The translations under genes were made by a program, and so were the position numbers. Below the pieces are notes generated by a model that had not been told where the DNA came from, did not search any database, and worked only from the letters and a program-made list of their open reading frames with translations. From Amphibalanus amphitrite (lineage: Eukaryota > Arthropoda > Thecostraca > Balanomorpha > Balanidae), in contig NW_024881714.1 in NCBI RefSeq assembly GCF_019059575.1, forward strand, positions 186,001 through 250,000: 64,000 nucleotides of DNA, given 5' to 3'. Positions 44,465 through 56,244 of the stretch are shown here, one piece after another. Positions within the stretch are counted from its first letter, which is position 1. Every line of letters begins with the position of its first letter.

Positions 44465-45438
44465 GGATCATCTATGCGATTTGTCATCTATGCGATTTGT
44501 CATTTCATATTGTCATTTTCATTTATATTGTCACCGCTTTATTAATCAATCTGTTACCTGTTGTCAATTGCGCGTCAAGTTTGTTTGATATTTGTAAACC
44601 GGCCTGCCGCTGGCCTCAACCTTCCTAGTAACCGCTGTGCCATACGCCATAGAACGTGTCGTGCAAAGGTCACGGCGGCACCCCTGAGGCGGCCGCTGCC
44701 CGTACGTTTAGGAGCCCATTGTCGTGACGTCACGCCTGTGAACAAAGGTCACGGTAGGGGCTCTCCCGGCAGCCGGACGGTGACTCATACGTTGAGCTTG
44801 TCTCTCGCCGCGCCTGCGGGCATATTGGTAGTACTAGGGACGGCCAGCATATGACCGCGGCTTTCGGCGACATTGTCAATTCGTTTTTCGACTCTGCTGT
44901 TCGCTGCAAGACCAATACACATAGAAAACGGCTCGGGCATTTGGAGAAGAGCGGCTACTCTGAGGCGAGGGAAGAACACGGAGATTCACACAAACGACCT
45001 GACTAGGTTGCACCGGCCACAGTCGACCGAGGTGGGCTTCCGCGCCCTTAAAGACGCCTCTGACTGGCCATTGCGCTGACACCCTGGTCGGACCACGGTC
45101 ATTGATCGGACCCTGCCACTGGTTCGTGCTCAGGCTGCCTTAGCGGGTAGACCTGCTCGACCAGACGCCCCACTGGTGGGCGAGTGCTCGGTTCCGACTT
45201 TCACCGCCGGTCCAACAGCGTTCTGCTGGTTCCCGCCGATCCGGTTACGACACCGCAAGTGCCGTACCGACTCGGGCGTCCCAGGTGGGCGTAACGGTTA
45301 CCACACCAGTTCGCGACCCCCAGGCTCTGTCAGCCGTCGTACGGCTCTCGGACGGACACTCTAATAGATCAGCCACAGATCAATAGGTTGTCACAGACCG
45401 TCCATCCAGCCACGCGCTACCCACAGCGCAGTACGACA
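44460..45438 (+). repeat. 3' LTR of element 2
   Basis: 979-bp copy of 39227-40205, with one difference seen near its start. GTAC follows at 45439-45442. Confidence 0.93.
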
Positions 45439-46016
45439 GTACCACTTACAAGTCTTTAGCACCATCATGTCGTGATTTATTGACAGAAAAACGATTTATG
45501 ACGTCACATGACCTCAGATGACCTTTGCCGGTGCCCCTGTCAATTAGCGGCACCAGGATCATCACCGATGAGATAATCTTCCATAATACTGAAAGAACTG
45601 GGTGGTTTTGACTCGTTTACACGAAGCAGGAGGCGTTTCAATATTTTCCCCATATGCTTGCAATGTAATGGTCACGAGTCTGGCCTAACCTCAGGTCACA
45701 GATATGAAAATTCTGAGATATACAAATTGCACATACTGGTACCCTAACTAAAGCCTGAAGAGAAGAAATTGATCGGTCAAAAACTCTAGCTCTGGCGTGA
45801 TTGCAAACTTTTCTGAGGTAGGGTCACCAAACCGCCTCTGGTGACCTGACCTGAGGTCAGATCAACTCAAAATTTTCAGAAATGTTGCGTAAAAGCCTTT
45901 TAGAAAAAGTCAGAAAATTTGAGCTTCCTAGCTCAAAGCGTTTGGGAGATATAACCAAAAAACCTCAGGGGGGGGGGCTCCTGAGGCCCCCCCCCCCCCG
46001 CCAGGAATAGGGTTAA

Positions 46017-46484
46017 AGGGACTGTCCCACCTTAACATTAGATTTGAGTTGAGATAGCCATCTTGATGGACGTTCTTTGAAAATCAGTGCCGTGAAAACC
46101 GTTTCTCCAGCAATTACTTCATCGCAAAGAAATTTGAGTTTGATTTTGACATCTGTGCAAATAAGTGCCACAATGTATTGGTATAGGCACTTAAATCTGA
46201 TGACGTCATCAGGCTTTCGAACGTCCGTTAAATGTTTGACTAAAACGTTTTGTAGCACGCGGTGGTATATGCTGCGTTGCGCGCAACAAATGCCGCACTT
46301 TTAAATAAAGTCGCTAGGAACAGCGGAGATCCCAAAAAGTAAACAAAAGTAAAAGTCTAATATCTTGAAAACCGGTGAATATTTTTCGGTGAAATTTGGT
46401 AGATATTCGTTTTCGCTCTTTCTGAACCGAGCGACATCACTTTCATGCCAATTCATAAACTTTTTTAAAGGTGGGAGGGTCCCT
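46017..46484. mobile_element. TTAA-flanked MITE, family B copy 2
   Basis: Ends AGGGACTGTCCCACCTT and AAAGGTGGGAGGGTCCCT. It shares the left TTAA (46013-46016) with the end of the neighbouring hairpin-end element; the right TTAA is at 46485-46488. This back-to-back arrangement implies one element inserted into the other's target duplication. Confidence 0.75.
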
Positions 46485-46847
46485 TTAAGTACCATTCATT
46501 ATACAGATATTCCAGCTCAGTCATTAGTTGGGCAAAACTCATTAAATTTGGCACAGGACATGTAGGTGCAATAACCACACAATGCATGGATCATGCAGGA
46601 GAACACTAAGATAAACTTTCAAACTGTTATATAATGAAATAACGTGAGAAAGTGTGAGAATAGTTAGATAACTCTATAAAAATGTTTTTTTAGTGGGTCA
46701 CAGAACAAAGAGAACAGACAGACAAAACAGACAGTTGCTAGGTAGTATTTGAGCACTTGGCTGATATTGTTTTCTTTCTTCAGGCACCTGCTTCCTTGAA
46801 TACTGTGTTGGGTACTTCATAGCAAGATTTAATCAGAAGATACAAAA

Positions 46848-49800
46848 ATGACTGATATTGACCAGCTCAAGAAAAAGGTGGATGAATATTATGGTGAAAT
46901 GAAATACAAGGAAATTGCAGATTGCTTGGAGGCTCATAAGGTATGTTGTGACGTAACAGTTGATGGCCAGACTAGCTCATAAGTGCTCATGCTCCACTCT
47001 GAATTGAAGCATTTGTTTTTATTTAATGCATTAGATTATCTGGTAGACTGCTCTTAAAGGGACCCTCCCACCTTCAAAAAAGTTAATGAATTGGCATAAA
47101 GGTGATGTAGCGTGAATCACAAAGAGCGAAAATGAACATCTACCAAATTTTACCGCAAAATATTCAACCGTTTTCGAGATATAAGACTTTTATTTTTGTT
47201 TACTTTTTGGGAACTCCGCTGTTTCTATGACGTCACATAAAGGTTTTCTTTACGTCGGCATTTGGAAGCAATAATTTGGTATCAAAGTGCGACAAATATT
47301 GCGCGAATGATGCGTTTATCTTATCAAGGTCAATATATGATGGCCAACAAAGGATTCCAGGACAATTCTTCTTATGGCATTTTTTCGTATCGCAATTCTT
47401 CGTCTGCAAATCTTCGTCAGGGCATTTATTCGTATCGCATTACTTTGTCTCGCATCAGGGTATATGAAAATCGGCTCGCATTTCTTCTTCAACGCAAATA
47501 TATGCAAGAGTAAGCATTGATGGACAAATAAATGCACCGACGAAGATTTGTAGACGAAGAAATGCGGACGAAGAAATGTCATGCGAGGATTCGTTCGGGT
47601 ACCATGACATTTATGTGATTTCAAAGTCAAGGTTCACAGCTGATCTGCTAAATCAAGCCAAGAATCCAAACCATCAAAAAACTATAAATATTTGTCTGTC
47701 ACAGAGGTCTCAAGCAATATAAGGTTGACATATGTTGAATCAAAAATCTACTGCCACAACTCACATCTCCTGCCTTAGTTTATCATTGTTGTTTTAACTT
47801 GCTTTCAAGAGAAACAGAAGCCAGTATCTGATATCACTTCAGATGATTGTTTCAAGATCTGAGTTCAAATGGAATTAAAAGCAAGATCAAGATGAAACAG
47901 GGATTATTGCTGTTAAAGTAGTTTGGCCATAATACAACAGGCACATAAATCATTAGCCAAATCAAATACTGGTTGGTTTGTCAAGATGTTTGTTGTCTGT
48001 CGTCTGTCGAGCTGCTATGAACACTGAACGCTCTCACTCTTACTTTAATGAGAGTAGTTTAAGTTGAATGGTAGTGAGCTGTAATTAGACAAAGCAGCTA
48101 TTCAGTGCTCACATCAAGCCAGGCTAGGAAATGGCATCAACTGTGGTGGGAGGAAGCAGGTTCGGCAGGCCTATGTTGTAAACTTCTGCTGTGTCTTGTG
48201 TTTGATCAACTGATGTTTTCTGCTCTGTTTTGTGCAGTGATAGTAGCAGGTAACTGCATGCTTGTCAAATTATGTGAATAAACGAATTCATAACATTGCA
48301 TTTTTCTCTCCATGCAAGGAACAAGTAAGATGTTGTAGAAAATGTAATAGAGGGCTGCATTGCTGATTTCATGCACTTTATCAGAGCTTTATTTAGAATT
48401 GCTTTCCTGAAAGCTACACACAGGCCACAGCACTGAAACTCACAATGTCATAGCTTTTGGCAGAAAAAAAGAAAAGACTTGCCTAGGTAAAATTGGCTGA
48501 AAGTATGGCAGAGCAGGTCTTGATGCGTATGCCCATCCGTGTGCTTGCCGAAGCCGAACTGACTGCAACACATTAACTCTGACCCACCATGGTGGCTGGC
48601 ATATCCTGAACTTTCACCACTCTAAACAAGACAACTTTCAGCCCTCAGCATTGTATTAAAACACTGTACATGGCAGTTGACACTCAAAATTTGTTTCAGT
48701 GCCATCCACGGACAACATCAGTCGCCATTCACCAGGCCAGTAAAAACAGAATAGATAATAGCTTCAAACCCATGTAGTCAGGGTTACTAGGTCTGCACCT
48801 CAAAACAAAATCCAGGTGACATTCACCACGCCAGTAAAAAAAAACAGGTAGGTACTTAGGTAACGTAACAGCTTCAAATCTGGTAACATGTTGGTCGGAC
48901 TTAACACTACCATATGTACATGGAATAATATGATACCAAACAATAGTGCAACCATTCTGGACAACAAAAGTGTATGATAAAATTAATTTAGAATACTTTG
49001 GCAGCATGATTTACGAGCACAGGCAGGTGTTACCTACCAGCCTTCTCAATGCTCGTAAAACCAACATTGTAGTTTTGATTTTACCTTACATGATACAACC
49101 ATGGATGAAGGAGAACCTGGATTGGAAACTAACAGCTGATTGCGTTCCCTTCGGTAAGTGCCCGAGGGCACGCGCGGCGGCAGCGGGAGCCGCGTCTGCC
49201 GCGCATTCACTGGCGCCGCGTAAGCGTTCACCGGCGCCGCGTAAGAGAAAAACACTAGAAATGGCCCTCTTTTTCAAGGTCGCCTGTATTCGGCCCTCGT
49301 GTACGACTTTTGTGCGGAACGGACAATAATAGTTTTGGTCTCATTCGATAGCCTGATCAATTTTGTCTGTCGTAAATAGCTTCTAAACCTAAAAATAAAT
49401 CCGCATTGCGGTCTAATACCCGTTTCAAAACATGCCGCCCCGCGTCCCCCATAGGCCGTAATGCTTAGCGGCGGGAGTTTCCAGTCCCGATACTTACCGA
49501 ACGCTAGGTGGCAGGTCGATCGCCCGGAACGCTGCCCGTAATGTTGAAGGAATAGGAGTTTCCTATCCAGGTTCTTTCATCCATGATACCACACTTGGCT
49601 GCAATGGCACATTTAATTTAACACTGTGAAAAGACCAGTTATAACCACTTCACAAGCACAATTGCACCTCATGCCGACATCCTTTTCCAAAGACAGTCAG
49701 CAGCGTCTTTCGTCAAAACTGGAAGATCAATCCCCTTTCAACTGTTAACATCAAAAATATTTCTTCATGGTGTGATCTCCTATGGAAACCTTGCGGGAAA

Positions 49801-52800
49801 AGAATTAATGTCAATTGTCAGCTCTTCAAATTTCTTTGGACTTAAACTTGCAGTACCATATCCAGTTTGCTTTGATATTTTGTTTTTCATTCCATGTTGA
49901 AGTTGAACACCAAGCTCCAGATATAGCAGGCAGCTTGATCATCTTCGGCCTTGGTATAATATCAGTCCAAGTTCCAGTGGTGGGTATCTTCTAATATTCA
50001 AATTAAAATGAAAAGCACAATAGGGGCCCTGTTTCACCGGTGATAGCAGCAAGCTACTATCAAATTGCGCGAGCTGACGTAATGTGATGACGTCATACTG
50101 CTGACGTAAGGGGCAATTCTGGCGCACGATTGCCGCAATATTGTTTTACGTCATCAGCTAAATGTTCGAAGTTAATGTCCAAATGTTTCCTAAACCCAAC
50201 TTCTTTTAAATACATCATATTGAAAAAATATATATCAAAAATATATATACTATCATGACTGCGTAAACTCTTACTTTTAGGCTCATACGTCACTTAATGC
50301 CGCCGCCAAGGTCGCGGCAATCGTGCGCCGGAACTACCCATTACGACAACAGTATGGCGTCACGACATGACGTCAGCTCGCGAAACGTGATAGCAGCTTG
50401 CTGCTATCACCGGTGAAACAGGGCCAGGCTTTCTCAGCGCCGACGACGGATTTCACGTTGATAAAAAAGGGAGCTCAAGATCAGCAAAACTCGGGTTCAA
50501 GGAATGGCGGGCGTTGAAATGACTGCTGACGTCATCAACAAACCGCTAATGGTTAAAGGGACCCTCCCACCTTCAAAAAAGTTTATGAATTGGCATGAAA
50601 GTGATGTCGCTCGGTTCAGAAAGAGCGAAAACGAATATCTACCAAATTTCACCGAAAAATATTCACCGGTTTTCAAGATATTAGACTTTTACTTTTGTTT
50701 ACTTTTTTGGGATCCCCGCTGTTTCTAGCGACTTTATTTTAGAAGTGCGGCGTTTGCGGCAGATGTTGCGCGCAAATAGCATATACCACCGCGTGCTACA
50801 AAACGTTTTAGTCAAACATTTAAAAATCGTTAGATATCTGCGCTGACGTCACACATTCAGAGGGGTATTCCTTAAGCATTAGCCCCTCTGAATCAAAATG
50901 CTGCAATTTTGAAATTCAATATTTCCGATTTAAGGCATTTCTCGATGTTGTGAGTGCCGAAACCGGTAATTGTGAGCCAGGGACCCCATTTTGGCTATCT
51001 CAACTCAAATCTAATGTTAAGGTGGGAGGGTCCCTTTAAGAGATAGGGACTAAGCTGGTCCCACCCTGCAAGTAAAGGGAAGAAATTTCTTGAACACCAT
51101 AAAGCTGCGGGGGTTGCGACCAGGATAAATGGTGGTTTCTGAGCCTGGCCGCAAACTTGGCTATCTCAACTCAAAACTAATGTTAAGGTGGGATGGTCCC
51201 TTTAACCTGCTTGAGCATGAAGTTCTACATGGTTAGAATGATGCATTGACATGCAACTTAAGCTAAGTAATAATAAAAGAACAGTCATCTTACAGAGAAT
51301 CAGCAACTCAGTCTAGCATATCCTTAGTCCTTACAGTGGTTTCCTTAACCTAATTCATCAGTTCCTACTTTGGACATTGAAATTCAACGAAATTCATCAG
51401 TTGAATGCAACTAGTTTCATGGCTTTGTTCGCTCACGGTCCCCAACGGTCTGGTCAGGCTCGGTACGATCTGCTGCGGTACTGTTGTCATTACAGTCGAG
51501 TAATCCCGAGTGGGATGGGCCGCACCAGACTGGTGCGGGTGCGCCCACCGGCGGAGAGCGTTCTGTCCGCGTGGAGCCGGTGTGGCCGGTCCGGCTCGCT
51601 CGGCCCGGTGGTACAGCATCCCCAGCCACCTCGATACCGGCCTCTCCGCGCCGGAGTCGGGACCGGTCCGGCGGCCGCACACCAGGAGAGCCGGATCAAC
51701 TGGTTCGCGTTTTTCGGGCGTGACTGACGGCTGGGAAGCGCCATCTTAAAACGCTTTATTCTCTAAACGATGGAGCCATCTACGTCTATCTGCAGGAATC
51801 TCCATCCGGGCACGGACACGCCGACGTGGCACGAAACGCGCTGCTCTGCAGTTGTGCGAACGTAGCGTGTAGATGAGATTTCCGAGGTCAAAGTCCTTGC
51901 TTAGCATAGCACCTGCAGAGTTTTTAGTATTTTGTGTCGACTTCTAATATTTTATTGCGAAATTTTAGGCATACGACTAATGGAAAAGTCGCAACTCTCA
52001 CGTGTGCGCACAGCCGGACATGTCCTTAATTTCGCCTGTTTATGTTTCATTGGATCGCCGCCACTGACCACTGGTGATCAAAGTCGGCAGCAAAGAACGA
52101 GTGCCGAAACCGAACCGGGTTTCAAATACCGATCGGCTCAGGAGCCGGACAGTGGACTCAGTAAGCTATGCACTGGGACTTTGCGGGGTCGGGGTGTGCC
52201 ACCTAATCTGCTTCCTAGTTCCTGGTAGCAAAGCCGTTGACTTTGAGCCCAAGCTGAGCTAGATTTTGCAATCCCGGGATCCAATATAAATTATGTTACC
52301 GCGATGCTGAAGTTAAGAGTGACCCGCAGTCAAGGTCAGCTAAAAAAAGTCGACTTTGGAGTCGTGATATAAACTTAGGACTTTTTGATGCCCAATTCTT
52401 GCACCTTATGCCAAAATAATGTGATCGTTCACCCGGCATAAGCGTGACTCAGTTATTTTGTAATGACTTTTACCGTCGTCGGCCACCGTCACCACGACTC
52501 GAGTTTAATAACTTCTATGAGTCGTTGAAGCGTCGAATTATGCAGTATGAAAACCCAGGCGTGCAGTTGTACCCTTGCTAATATAGTGTGACTGTGCTCG
52601 CCTGATGTGTCTACTTATTCCTATGTCGTTTTAAAGGCGAAATGACTTTTCGCTTCTGTGCTAATTCTAATCTCATTCTTCCATCCACTCGTTTCCTTTT
52701 CAGAACAGTGACGATGTGGGTCTACTGTGGCGACTGGCGCGTGCCAACTATGAGCTGCAGAAGTCGCTGTCCTCGGACTCGGCTCGGCTGGAGGCGCTCC

Positions 52801-55411
52801 AGGGCACCTTCTCTGTGGTGGAGCGAGCGCTCACCATCGATTCAGAGGATCCCAATGCGCACAAGTGGATGGCCATCTACATGAATGCCATCACCAAAAT
52901 CCAAGGCTCGAAGGCGCAGATTGAAAAAGGACAGGCCATCAAGGAGCATATGCTGGTGAGATTTTCACTGAACCTTGTGGGCTATGTCATGTGGCGTCCG
53001 ATCGTTTACCGAGATGATCTGCTGCGTAGCAGACATACCAGGTCACGTTTATTTACTCTGTATACTCGATTCAGCACTTACTATCACGACCGCGACTACT
53101 TTTGCTGTATCAGGCCATGCTGTACTGTCATGTTTATCTGATTTTTTCTCTCACTTCTGAAACGATTTTCATATTCATAACCAATCATTCGTCGGTCGAT
53201 GGGAGAAGACCCGGCCATATGTATACGTGTTCGAGCTAATCCTTAACCGTAGCTCCCTCTCATCATGTGCCATGGCTCCATCTCAACCTATACCGTGGTT
53301 CGCCCGACGGCTGACCTATGTAGTGGCTCCCTCTAACCCTGTACCGTTCACAAGCCTCAGAATTCCTTTTCCGTTCACGAGCCTCAGAATTCCTTTACCG
53401 TGACGTCACCTGGGCGGCAAAAATTCTTTAGTGAACTAACCTTATTAGTAAAGTTATCTTGCCGTGGCTCAATGGCCCTCTGGCCTCTGTGGTGGCCGTC
53501 TCTCACCCTGTACCGTGGCTCCATCTAACCCTGTACGGTGGCTCCCCTAACCCTGTAACGTGGCACACGCACACTGTACCGTTGCTCTCCCTGATCCTGT
53601 CGTTCATCCCTTTAACCCAAGATTACTATACTAATCCTCTAACCCTGTACTGTGGCTCCCTCTAGCGCTCTGCGGTGGCCCCGGGCCCCCGGTGATCCTG
53701 TACTGTGGCTCCCCTCCCCTCTGATCCTGTACTGTGGCTCCCCTTCACTCTCTGCGGTGGCTCCCTCTGATCGTACGCCGCTGTTCATCGGCAGAGGGCG
53801 TGCGAGCTGGGCTCGGAGGACCCGACCAACTGGCACCTGATCGGAATGTGGGAGTTCACGGTCGCCGACATCTCCTGGGTGATGCGGAAGCTTGCCACTG
53901 TGGTGTACGGAGAGCCGCCCAAAGCCACCTTCGAGGAGGCGCTGGAGCACTTCAACAAGGCTGAGGAGATGGCTGACGGTTTCAGCCAGCAGAGCGCCGG
54001 TCAGGGACTCGAGTGGCCCATCAGGAGGTGAGCGATGTCGCGGGGACGGGAAGATACTAACGTCAGATTGCTGCGACAGCTTATTTGTGTTCGACGGGCT
54101 TCCTCTCTTCCCTTCCCATGAATGGGCATTGTTATGTGATTTTTTCTGAGAACGCAATGTTCATTTCCACGCAATTGTGTAGGATTTAACACTTAATGTG
54201 TACCGCAATGTCACAACATTTGTTTTTGCCAACGGATGTGTCTACACATGTATCACTCATGTTTCCTTTGCAGTCGGAATTTGTTGATGATTGCCAAGTG
54301 TCACCAGAAGTTGAAGGATAACGCCAGTGCCATCAAGTACCTGCAGATGGTCATGGAGAGAGACGCCAAACACTCGGAGGATCAGGAGGTAGGCACTGAG
54401 CTTCGGGCTGCAGTTGTGGGCCTATCACGGGGGAGGGCTGGCTTATGTTCATGCGTTTGGCTTAGACAGTACGGCATATTATCTGGAGGTTAAAACTGTT
54501 GTGAGGCGTAATGGAGGAGTTCGAACTGGGATAACTTTTTGAATCTTTTAACAACATATGGATACCATCCAAAGGTATTGTTGTCGATTCGCTGCCATCG
54601 GGGTTCGGGTTTGCTAACTCAGCAGGTGCCTTTGGCTGAACTGACCAACATTAATCTTTGGCTATAACGTAATTTTGCGTAACTGTTGAACCATAGTAGG
54701 TGTCGTTTAAGTGCTTGGGATAGGACGTACTAGCCCTGTCTAAACTATGTGAAAATGAGCATCTGACAAACATTTATCTCAAATGAAATGCACGGATTGG
54801 CTATGACATTATTTGTGTGATTTTTAGACTAAGTGTCATTAGAGGGCCCGAAATAGGTGCGACCCTGGCTGCTCGGGACACATTAACGTTACGCTGTCGT
54901 TATTCATCCTCAGTTCTCGCAAATATTCTGACTTTTTTTTAAATACCGAACTCCGAAGCTTCTACCACAAATAATTTCAAGCATGGTGCTACCTAATGTT
55001 ATATAGCTAGTATAGTAAGCATTTTAAGCCTTGTAATGCCATGTCATAAAGCACATGTCATTTGTCATTTGTCAATATGGCTAACGGGATGCATTGTATG
55101 ACTGTAGAACGTATTGTGATGGCCCGTTTTAACGTTATGCACCTTTTGATAACCGCTGTTTTGTCACTGACGTCCTAAAAGATGATGCAATTAGATAAAA
55201 AAAATAGATTAGGAAATGAGAAAAGCGAATACAATAAAGAACCCCTAAGTCCGTCCCCTGCGACACGAGACATTGTACGTTGCCGTTCCATTTCCGACAT
55301 TATCCGACAAATTATACGTTGCCGCTTATTTGATAGTTATTTATAGCATGCATTTTGTCTCGTTTTCAGGCAAAGACAGAGGCTGCCAGTCTGCTAAAAA
55401 GCCTCCGTTAG
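46848..55411 (+). CDS. RMDN: RMDN/FAM82 regulator of microtubule dynamics protein
   Basis: Exons 46848-46940, 52704-52955, 53795-54027, 54274-54388 and 55370-55411 total 735 nt, giving 244 residues plus TAG, with phases and GT/AG sites consistent. A splice acceptor at 46783 suggests an untranslated first exon upstream. The protein is all-helical and TPR-like: an N-terminal helix (MTDIDQLKKKVDEYYGEM), LLWRLARANYEL, SEDPNAHKWMAIYMNAI, the family signature NWHLIGMWEFTVADISWV with VYGEPPKATFEEALEHF, and a last TPR (NLLMIAKCHQKL..AIKYL). There is no membrane segment or targeting peptide, so it resembles the short cytosolic RMD-1 of C. elegans, not the longer membrane-anchored RMDN2/3. Family role: microtubule-associated and needed for chromosome segregation in C. 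elegans. Which paralogue cannot be decided. Confidence 0.9.
47055..47275. mobile_element. TTAA-flanked MITE family B, 5' part only
   Basis: TTAAAGGGACCCTCCCACCTT at 47054-47074 opens a segment that matches the start of 50557-51035 (GAATTGGCAT..GATGT) and is then lost into unrelated AT-rich DNA around 47275. Confidence 0.65.
47276..50020. other. RMDN intron, no gene recognised
   Basis: Contains a cluster of TTCGTATCGCAATTCTTCGTC-like short repeats at about 47380-47600, a GC-rich patch at 49140-49250, and otherwise AT-rich unique sequence. Open frames here lack any domain. Confidence 0.5.
50025..50425. mobile_element. MITE with long inverted ends (GGCCCTGTTTCACCGGTG)
   Basis: The 401-bp element has inverted ends of about 38 bp starting GGCCCTGTTTCACCGGTGAT and continuing AGCAGCAAGCT. 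A possible 3-bp duplication, AGG, flanks it (50022-50024 and 50426-50428). No open frame. Superfamily undetermined. Confidence 0.7.
50557..51035. mobile_element. TTAA-flanked MITE, family B copy 3
   Basis: Ends AGGGACCCTCCCACCTT and AAGGTGGGAGGGTCCCT with TTAA at 50553-50556 and 51036-51039. It is followed directly by the right end of a further copy (about 51041-51201) with TTAA at 51202-51205. Confidence 0.78.
51206..52703. other. RMDN intron with a CpG-rich patch
   Basis: About 51480-51740 is strongly GC- and CpG-rich, ending with CGCCATCTT (51740-51748), a YY1/Pho-like core. It could be an internal promoter. Frames are open on both strands because of composition; none shows a domain. The rest is unremarkable. 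Confidence 0.4.
53225..53790. repeat. Minisatellite of CCCTGTACCGTGGCTCCCTCTA in an RMDN intron
   Basis: Many degenerate units of about 20-30 bp (variants of ACCCTGTACCGTGGCTCC and GATCCTGTACTGTGGCTCC) run right up to the acceptor of the exon at 53795. Confidence 0.75.
54389..55369. other. Last RMDN intron, no feature recognised
   Basis: AT-rich intron between the exons ending at 54388 and starting at 55370. I see no repeat, RNA gene or coding signal. Confidence 0.5.
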
Positions 55412-55816
55412 CTAATCATGAGCTTAGTGAAGGTGCACCTCAGCTTCAAAAGACAGCACGTGGAGGACAACGGCGCACATAACGGGGAAACGGGGCCTGA
55501 CCTGGGGCAGCAGTGCCTATCCGAGCTTCAACTGGTGTTTAGCCATATCAATTGCGTTATTCGTTTGATACAAAGCTTTACAGCGAAACAGACGATATGT
55601 TGCCAGTTTTTTTTTTACTTTTATATGCCGAATCACTGTTACTATAAAGTGACCTTTTCAGTACCTTTTCAGATTTTTCTAGCCGGCATTTACGCCACTT
55701 TTTTCGAAGCATTTACGTTCTCGTATATTTACCTGGTGATCTGTTTTTTTTTTTTTTTTAGAAGCATAATCGTTTTGACTTGTGTAACGTATAGGTACGC
55801 ACTTTGATTTCGTTTA

Positions 55817-56244
55817 AGGCCGCCCCACACTGGAACTCGCATGCGGGTTGCGAGTTTTTGGGTTTTCGGGTTTATTCTAAATCAAATGATACAATCTAAG
55901 CTGAGTGACCCACACTACCATCTAACAAGCGAGTCTGCATGTTTTTAGCTTGCGAGCGACCTTGCATCGCATTCCAAAAGTTGATTTTGAGTCAACTTTC
56001 GATTTTCCTCGCTGCGAGGTCTGCGAGGTCTGCGAGGTTTGCGGGTTTTTCGTTGGAGTCGAATTTTGGTTCGTTGCGCTGGTATTGCGACTATATGTAA
56101 TTTTCTGAAGGTGTACCGGCTTCATTGCATTCATAAAGTTTCCATAAGGGAACGGTCTAATCACTCTCTGAATTAGTATTATGCCCGCAAACTCAAAACC
56201 CGCAAACTCGCAACCCGCATGCGAGGTCCAGTGTGGGGCGGCCT
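55817..56244. mobile_element. Harbinger-like MITE (TTA target duplication)
   Basis: The 428-bp element has inverted ends AGGCCGCCCCACACTGGA then CTCGCATGCGGGTTGCGAGTT, flanked by TTA (55814-55816 and 56245-56247). Its terminal AGGCC and TWA duplication link it to 5473-5735. Confidence 0.75.

Larger units (their letters stand above)
39227..45438 (+). mobile_element. Ty3/gypsy LTR retrotransposon, element 2, intact
   Basis: A 6,212-bp element with 979-bp LTRs that begin TG and end CA, flanked by the 4-bp duplication GTAC (39223-39226 and 45439-45442). Gag and pol are open throughout and there is no env frame. The LTRs differ by one base as far as I can see (T39236 against C44469). The likely primer-binding site TGGTGACCCCGACGTGAT starts two bases after the 5' LTR. 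Coding GC content is far above the surrounding repeats. Confidence 0.93.
37920..46012. mobile_element. TTAA-flanked hairpin-end element (CCCTATTCCTGGCGGG), split by two further insertions
   Basis: Ends CCCTATTCCTGGCGGG and CCGCCAGGAATAGGG lie 8 kb apart next to TTAA (37916-37919 and 46013-46016). The left hairpin is G-run, CCCGATTCGG, C-run; the right is G-run, CTCCTGAGG, C-run. Between them lie a CCCTATTAGTGGCAG element and a complete LTR retrotransposon. Confidence 0.72.

Noticed and set aside
48729..49329. Frames of about 90-127 codons in RMDN intron 1
   Set aside because: No domain, and no splice sites linking them to a gene.
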